Source: Mammaliicoccus sciuri
GTDB taxonomy: Bacteria; Bacillota; Bacilli; Staphylococcales; Staphylococcaceae
Direction: 5' to 3'
DNA length: 64,000 nt
NCBI RefSeq assembly: GCF_002901825.1
Contig: NZ_PPQD01000034.1
Span: forward strand, 128,545 to 192,544
Position numbers and translations under genes: made by a program. Numbering within the stretch: the stretch's first letter is position 1; each line of letters begins with the position of its first letter. The notes under the pieces were generated by a model that saw only the letters and a program-made list of their open reading frames with translations, was not told the origin of the DNA and made no database searches. This document shows, one piece after another, positions 59,545-64,000 of the stretch.

Positions 59545-59573
59545 GGAAGGTTATTTATTAACCTTCCTTTTAT
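59545..59573 (+). terminator. Terminator-like hairpin between icd and mdh
   Basis: GGAAGGTTA (59545-59553) pairs with TAACCTTCC (59559-59567), followed by TTTTATTAT. The mdh ribosome-binding site starts four bases later. It may attenuate mdh relative to citZ-icd. Confidence 0.65.
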
Positions 59574-59591
59574 TATAAGGAGATGAACAAT

Positions 59592-60524
59592 ATGGCAAGA
59601 AAGAAAATTTCAATCATTGGAGCAGGATTTACTGGCGCTACAGCTGCATTTATAGCAGCTCAAAAAGAGTTAGGTGATATTGTACTTGTTGATATGCCTC
59701 AATCTGAAAACCCAACAAAAGGTAAAGCGTTAGATATTGCAGAAAGTGCACCGGTATTAGGTTTTGATTCAAAAGTAACAGGTACTGCTAATTATGAAGA
59801 TACAAAAGATTCAGATGTTGTCATTATTACAGCGGGTATTGCAAGAAAGCCTGGAATGTCACGTGATGATTTAGTACAAACAAATCAAAATGTTATGAAA
59901 TCCGTAACAAAAGAAATTGTTAAATATTCACCTAATTGCGTTATCTTAGTCTTAACAAATCCAGTTGATGCAATGACTTATACAGTGTATAAAGAATCAG
60001 GATTTCCGAAAGAGCGCGTGATTGGTCAATCTGGCGTATTAGATACTGCTAGATTTAGAACATTTGTTGCTGAAGCATTAGATCTTTCTGTTAAAGATGT
60101 AACAGGATTTGTATTAGGTGGTCATGGAGATACAATGGTTCCACTTATTAGATACTCAGCAGCTGGTGGCGTACCTTTAGAAAAGTTATTATCTGAAGAA
60201 AAAATTGCTGAAATTGTTGATAGAACAAGAAAAGGTGGAGCTGAGATCGTTAACTTACTTGGTAATGGTTCGGCATACTATGCACCAGGAGCAGCTTTAA
60301 TTGAAATGACAGAAGCAATATTAAAAGATCAAAAGAGAGTATTACCTTCAATTGCTTATTTAGAAGGTGAATATGGTTATCAAGACATTTATTTAGGTGT
60401 ACCAACTGTATTAGGATCTAATGGTATTGAAAAAATCATCGAGTTAGACTTAACTGATGAAGAAAAGCAATTACTTGATGAATCTGCTCAGTCTGTTGAA
60501 ACAGTAAAGAATATTTTACAATAA
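59592..60524 (+). CDS. mdh: Malate dehydrogenase
   Basis: The 310-residue LDH/MDH-superfamily enzyme oxidises malate to oxaloacetate. [16 protein letters not shown] is the NAD-binding start, the specificity loop is [13 protein letters not shown] (Arg instead of the LDH Gln) and the catalytic His is in [16 protein letters not shown] 59592 is chosen because AAGGAG (59577-59582) abuts the earlier ATG at 59583. Placement directly after icd and before phoP is the Bacillus arrangement. In S. aureus, as I recall, this gene is missing at this locus and malate:quinone oxidoreductase serves instead. Confidence 0.94.
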   Translation: MARKKISIIGAGFTGATAAFIAAQKELGDIVLVDMPQSENPTKGKALDIAESAPVLGFDSKVTGTANYEDTKDSDVVIITAGIARKPGMSRDDLVQTNQNVMKSVTKEIVKYSPNCVILVLTNPVDAMTYTVYKESGFPKERVIGQSGVLDTARFRTFVAEALDLSVKDVTGFVLGGHGDTMVPLIRYSAAGGVPLEKLLSEEKIAEIVDRTRKGGAEIVNLLGNGSAYYAPGAALIEMTEAILKDQKRVLPSIAYLEGEYGYQDIYLGVPTVLGSNGIEKIIELDLTDEEKQLLDESAQSVETVKNILQ

Positions 60525-60536
60525 AATAACAGTTGA

Positions 60537-60570
60537 AAGGCGCATTCTGCTTTGAATGCGTCTCTTTTAT
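60537..60570 (+). terminator. Intrinsic terminator of mdh
   Basis: AGGCGCATTC pairs with GAATGCGTCT (one G-U), with a T-rich tail; it lies 14 bp after the stop codon. Confidence 0.8.
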
Positions 60571-60668
60571 TTAGATAGTGTTAACTTTTTGTAAAGTTCT
60601 CTAAATAACCATTATTTTTTTAATAATTTAAGTTATAATTATATTAAATCGCTTAAGGAGGACCTTGA

Positions 60669-61379
60669 ATGTCACAAAAAGTATTGGTAGTAGACGATGA
60701 GCAATCTATCGTTACATTGCTTAAATATAATATAGAACAAGCTGGTTACCAAGTAATTGTAGCTTATGATGGAGTTCAAGCGTTAGAGAAAGTAAATGAA
60801 GAGAAACCAGATTTAGTAGTATTAGATGTAATGTTACCTGAGAAAGATGGAATTGAAGTTTGTAAAACGATTCGATCAGATAAAAACCAAGTTCCAATTC
60901 TTATGCTTACAGCTAAAGACGATGAATTTGATAGAGTGTTAGGTCTAGAATTAGGTGCAGATGATTATATGACTAAACCATTTTCACCTCGTGAAGTTGT
61001 AGCACGTGTTAAAGCTATATTAAGACGTGTTGGGCAAGTTGAAAATAAAAACTTAGAAGAAGATGAAGATATTATTTTAGGTGCAATTAGAATTAGGCCC
61101 GACTTCTTTGAAGTGTACAGAAATGATGAATTATTAGAATTGACACCAAAAGAATTCGAACTTTTACTTTACCTTATTGAAAGACAAGGTCGTGTGATAA
61201 CTAGAGAACATATGTTGAATTCTGTTTGGAATTATGAATTTGCTGGAGACTCTAGAATAGTAGACGTGCACATTAGTCATTTGAGGGATAAACTTGAAGA
61301 AAACCCTAAGCAACCTCAATTCATTAAAACGGTGAGAGGTTTAGGCTATAAGTTAGAAAGACCAAAGAATAATGATTAA
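60669..61379 (+). CDS. phoP: Phosphate response regulator PhoP
   Basis: The 236-residue OmpR/PhoB-type regulator has a receiver domain with the acidic pocket VVDDEQ, the phosphorylated Asp53 in VLDVMLPEKDG and the conserved LMLTAKDD and TKPFSP. A C-terminal winged helix (ELTPKEFELLLYLIERQGRV, given here as LTPKEFELLLYL) completes it. Together with PhoR it controls the phosphate-starvation regulon. GGAGGAC precedes ATG 60669. The phoR start overlaps its end by 8 bp. Confidence 0.96.
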   Translation: MSQKVLVVDDEQSIVTLLKYNIEQAGYQVIVAYDGVQALEKVNEEKPDLVVLDVMLPEKDGIEVCKTIRSDKNQVPILMLTAKDDEFDRVLGLELGADDYMTKPFSPREVVARVKAILRRVGQVENKNLEEDEDIILGAIRIRPDFFEVYRNDELLELTPKEFELLLYLIERQGRVITREHMLNSVWNYEFAGDSRIVDVHISHLRDKLEENPKQPQFIKTVRGLGYKLERPKNND

Positions 61380-63078
61380 GTTCTATAATAAATTACTAAT
61401 TATACTTACAACGGTTACTGTTGTAAGTTTTCTTATATTAGGGTTTTTCCTTCATAATTCTAGTTACGATTTAATTTCTAAACAACAGCAAAAATTATTA
61501 AAGACTGAATCCAAAAAAGTATACGATATTGCAAAAAATAATCCAGAAAATATTAAAGATATTTTGAGTGTGTTTGATCAAGATATTTTACTGCAAAAAG
61601 ATGGACGTGTGTTATATCGATCAAGTGAAAAAGATACAAATATATTTAATCAAAATAAAAAGCAAGCTATATCTGATGCAAAGGCCTTTGATGAATATTT
61701 TGCAGTAGATAAGTCAGAATCTGAAGTGATGTATGCAAGAACATATGGTGATTATACAGTTGTCATTGCTAAACATACAGATACGATAGAGATTATTCAA
61801 AAAGATATTTGGAAATATTTATTATTAGTCTTATGTTTTACATTACCTTTAATCTATTTTGTCGTTCGATATATTAACACTTCTTATATACATCCTATTA
61901 AAGAAGTGACATATGCTACTAAATTATTGGCTTCTGGAAAATATCGTGTTAGAGTGCCAGAAAGTAATGTGAAAGAAACGAAAGAACTTTTTGTTAATAC
62001 GAATGAACTTGCTAGAACATTAGATAATTTAAATAATGAACAGAAATTGCAACGTAATCGATTGGAAACGACTTTAGAAAATATTCCAAGTGCAATATTA
62101 ATGTTAGATAGAGAAGGTGTTATTGTAATAGCGAATAAGACGTATCATGACTTGTTTGACAGAAATAGTCATGCTGAAGGGCAGTTATTTAAAGAAGTAA
62201 TGCCTAATGTTGAGATCATACAGATGATGAACGAAGCTTTAAAATTAGAAAAACCTATGTTTGAACAAATTGAAATGTATATCAATGATGTTCATAATAA
62301 GTTTTTTGAAGTATCTGCAATTCCAGTATTATCTCGAAAAAAACGAAATCTATTAGGTTTAGTTGTCGTTATGCATGATATAACGAAGTTGAAGAAATTA
62401 GAACATATGAGAAAAGATTTTGTGGCAAATGTATCTCATGAATTAAGAACACCAATCACATCGATAAAAGGATTTGCAGAAACATTATTAGATGGTGCAA
62501 AAAATAATCCTGAATCGTTAGATATGTTCCTAAATATCATGTTAGAAGAATCTAATCGAATTCAATCACTTGTTCAAGATTTGCTCGAGTTATCAAAAAT
62601 CGAACAAAATAGCGAGATACCGAAAGAACAAATATCATTAACAGAAATTGGCGAACATTCGATTAACACAGTATCAAATGTTGCTTCTAAAAAAGACATT
62701 CACATTACAAATCATATCGATAAAGAAGTATATGGATACGGAGATAAAGATAAATTAACACAAGTATTGATTAATTTATTAACGAACGCCATTAGTTATT
62801 CACCGAAATCTAGTGAAGTTATTATAACGATTAAAGAAGTAGATGATGGTCAAATCATTTCTGTGAAAGATAATGGTATAGGTATATCTAAAGATGAACA
62901 AAAACGAATTTTTGAAAGATTTTATCGTGTTGATAAAGCGCGTAGTAGAGATTCAGGAGGAACAGGACTTGGTTTATCCATTACTAAACATATTGTAGAA
63001 GCACATAATGGGCAAATCAAAGTAGAATCAGAAGTTGGAAAAGGATCTAACTTTATTGTAAAACTCTTTAATAAGTAA
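61372..63078 (+). CDS. phoR: Sensor histidine kinase PhoR
   Basis: The 568-residue kinase has membrane helices at about 8-27 and 147-166 flanking an extracellular PAS-like sensor of about 120 residues, then a HAMP linker (171-220), a PAS domain (about 230-340), a HisKA dimerisation domain with the phospho-His in FVANVSHELRTPITS (H356), and an ATPase domain with N box INLLTNAISYS, DNGIGISKDEQ and GGTGLGLSI. The architecture matches PhoR of Bacillus and Staphylococcus. Location between phoP and polA is also conserved. Confidence 0.95.
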   Translation: MIKFYNKLLIILTTVTVVSFLILGFFLHNSSYDLISKQQQKLLKTESKKVYDIAKNNPENIKDILSVFDQDILLQKDGRVLYRSSEKDTNIFNQNKKQAISDAKAFDEYFAVDKSESEVMYARTYGDYTVVIAKHTDTIEIIQKDIWKYLLLVLCFTLPLIYFVVRYINTSYIHPIKEVTYATKLLASGKYRVRVPESNVKETKELFVNTNELARTLDNLNNEQKLQRNRLETTLENIPSAILMLDREGVIVIANKTYHDLFDRNSHAEGQLFKEVMPNVEIIQMMNEALKLEKPMFEQIEMYINDVHNKFFEVSAIPVLSRKKRNLLGLVVVMHDITKLKKLEHMRKDFVANVSHELRTPITSIKGFAETLLDGAKNNPESLDMFLNIMLEESNRIQSLVQDLLELSKIEQNSEIPKEQISLTEIGEHSINTVSNVASKKDIHITNHIDKEVYGYGDKDKLTQVLINLLTNAISYSPKSSEVIITIKEVDDGQIISVKDNGIGISKDEQKRIFERFYRVDKARSRDSGGTGLGLSITKHIVEAHNGQIKVESEVGKGSNFIVKLFNK

Positions 63079-63164
63079 TCTTTATATAATCTTTACAATT
63101 TATTCATATTGAATTAATCATGACGAGATAGAATAAACATAGACCCCTTCATTTTGATGATTAT

Positions 63165-63194
63165 GCGAAATACATTGTGTATTTCGCTTTTTTT
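63165..63194 (+). terminator. Intrinsic terminator of phoPR
   Basis: GCGAAATAC (63165-63173) pairs with GTATTTCGC (63179-63187), followed by a T-run. Confidence 0.88.
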
Positions 63195-63326
63195 TGTGAA
63201 AAATTAAATATCGGTTTAACTATTTATATCATTACACTATGATAACGTTTTATTTATGCGAAACAATCTTATTATATAGTGAGATATGATAAAATATAAT
63301 CAATATAAAGATGGAGGTATCTTATC

Positions 63327-64000
63327 GTGGAAAAATTGGTACTGATTGATGGTAATAGTTTATCATTTAGGGCATTTTTTGCTTTGCCTTTATTAACAAA
63401 TAAAGCTGGCGTTTATACGAATGCTATATATGGTTTTACAATGATTTTAGATAAAATAATCAAAGAAGAAGAGCCAACTCATTTTATGGTTGCTTTTGAT
63501 GCTGGAAAAACAACTTTCAGAAATAATATGTACAGTGAATATAAAGGTGGTCGTGAGAAGACGCCGGATGAATTAAGAAGCCAATTACCATATATCCGAC
63601 AACTTGTGGAAAGTTATCATATTAAACATTATGAATTAGAAAATTATGAAGCAGATGATATTATCGGTACATTATCTCGTGAAGCGGATGAGAAAAATAT
63701 TAAGACAATTATTATTACGGGTGACCGAGATTTAACTCAGTTAGCAAGTGAAAATGTAACGATTTATTATACTAAAAAAGGTGTAACAGATATTGATCAT
63801 TACACACCTGAATTTATCGCTGAAAAATATGACGGTTTAGTACCTAACCAAATTATTGATATGAAAGGGCTTATGGGTGATAAGTCAGATAATATACCAG
63901 GTGTGCCTGGAATTGGTGAAAAGACAGCAATTAAATTACTGAAACAGTTTGAAACTGTAGAAGGTGTATATGAAAACATTGATGAGTTAAAGAAATCAAA
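63327..64000 (+). CDS. polA: DNA polymerase I, 5' part, cut by window edge
   Basis: The frame is open from GTG 63327 to the last base (224 codons), starting after GGAGGT. The visible part is the 5'-3' exonuclease (flap nuclease) domain: LIDGNSLSFRAFFALP, FDAGKTTFRN, ENYEADDIIGT, TIIITGDRDLTQL and GLMGDKSDNIPGVPGIGEKTA (given here as DKSDNIPGVPGIGEK), which are the metal-binding Asp segments and the helix-hairpin-helix. The polymerase domain lies beyond the window. Placement after phoPR is as in B. subtilis and staphylococci. Confidence 0.95.
   Translation, partial: MEKLVLIDGNSLSFRAFFALPLLTNKAGVYTNAIYGFTMILDKIIKEEEPTHFMVAFDAGKTTFRNNMYSEYKGGREKTPDELRSQLPYIRQLVESYHIKHYELENYEADDIIGTLSREADEKNIKTIIITGDRDLTQLASENVTIYYTKKGVTDIDHYTPEFIAEKYDGLVPNQIIDMKGLMGDKSDNIPGVPGIGEKTAIKLLKQFETVEGVYENIDELKKS

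Noticed and set aside
63242-63255. cre-like sequence upstream of polA
   Set aside because: The reverse strand reads ATAAAACGTTATCA, which misses the first two consensus bases and the palindrome. A carbon-controlled polA has no support, so I left it out of the features.

Overview
The window is a 64 kb stretch of AT-rich, gene-dense chromosome from a low-GC Gram-positive bacterium. Gene content, order and protein sequence point to the family Staphylococcaceae: aroA(G)-ccpA-acuCBA/acsA-fhs, tyrS, serA, rpsD, ezrA, nifS-thiI, ackA, ald, dnaE, accDA-pfkA-pyk, citZ-icd, phoPR and polA follow the staphylococcal/bacillar order. A malate dehydrogenase gene sits between icd and phoP, as in Bacillus. 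As I recall, Staphylococcus aureus lacks it there, so a basal lineage such as Mammaliicoccus or Macrococcus is more likely. The genus call is inference. I see no prophage, insertion sequence, rRNA, tRNA or CRISPR array.

Layout. 1-7.7 kb: the 3' part of a YtxH-like stress protein, chorismate mutase/DAHP synthase, CcpA, and the acetate switch (AcuA acetyltransferase, AcuB CBS-ACT protein, AcuC deacetylase, diverging from acetyl-CoA synthetase AcsA, whose promoter carries a consensus cre site). 7.8-17.4 kb: formate-THF ligase, a class A penicillin-binding protein, tyrosyl-tRNA synthetase behind a tyrosine T-box, a LemA/TPM-domain pair and a membrane-anchored HtrA protease. 17.5-25.7 kb: an acyltransferase-like protein, a HAD protein, an unknown protein, SerA with a class V aminotransferase, OsmC, a phosphodiesterase, ribosomal protein S4 with a long structured leader, and a free-methionine sulfoxide reductase. 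25.8-39.3 kb: EzrA, NifS-ThiI, a TSUP transporter, NAD kinase, SppA, RDD protein, thiol peroxidase, a YtxK-like methyltransferase, acetate kinase, a 42-residue basic peptide, UspA, alanine dehydrogenase and a NERD-domain protein. 39.9-64 kb: CutC, an M24 peptidase, a metallo-hydrolase, YtoI, YtpI, NrnA, DnaE, malic enzyme, a short GntR regulator, AccDA, PfkA, pyruvate kinase, an amino-acid permease, CitZ-Icd-Mdh, PhoPR and the start of PolA.

The genes make a coherent central-metabolism block: glycolysis (pfkA, pyk), overflow and reuse of acetate (ackA, acsA, acuABC), entry to the TCA cycle (citZ, icd, mdh, malic enzyme) and fatty-acid synthesis (accDA), with CcpA and its cre sites as the visible regulatory link.

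The signal not explained by ordinary genes is a family of three tandem arrays of an almost invariant 40-bp unit (9605-9924, 8 units; 15691-16049, 9 units; 39426-39825, 10 units). All three lie in the same orientation and all lie between convergent genes. Each unit alternates two conserved blocks with two short variable windows, and holds two GTAAC cores 21 and 19 bp apart. Each array has its own sequence variants. I do not recognise this family.
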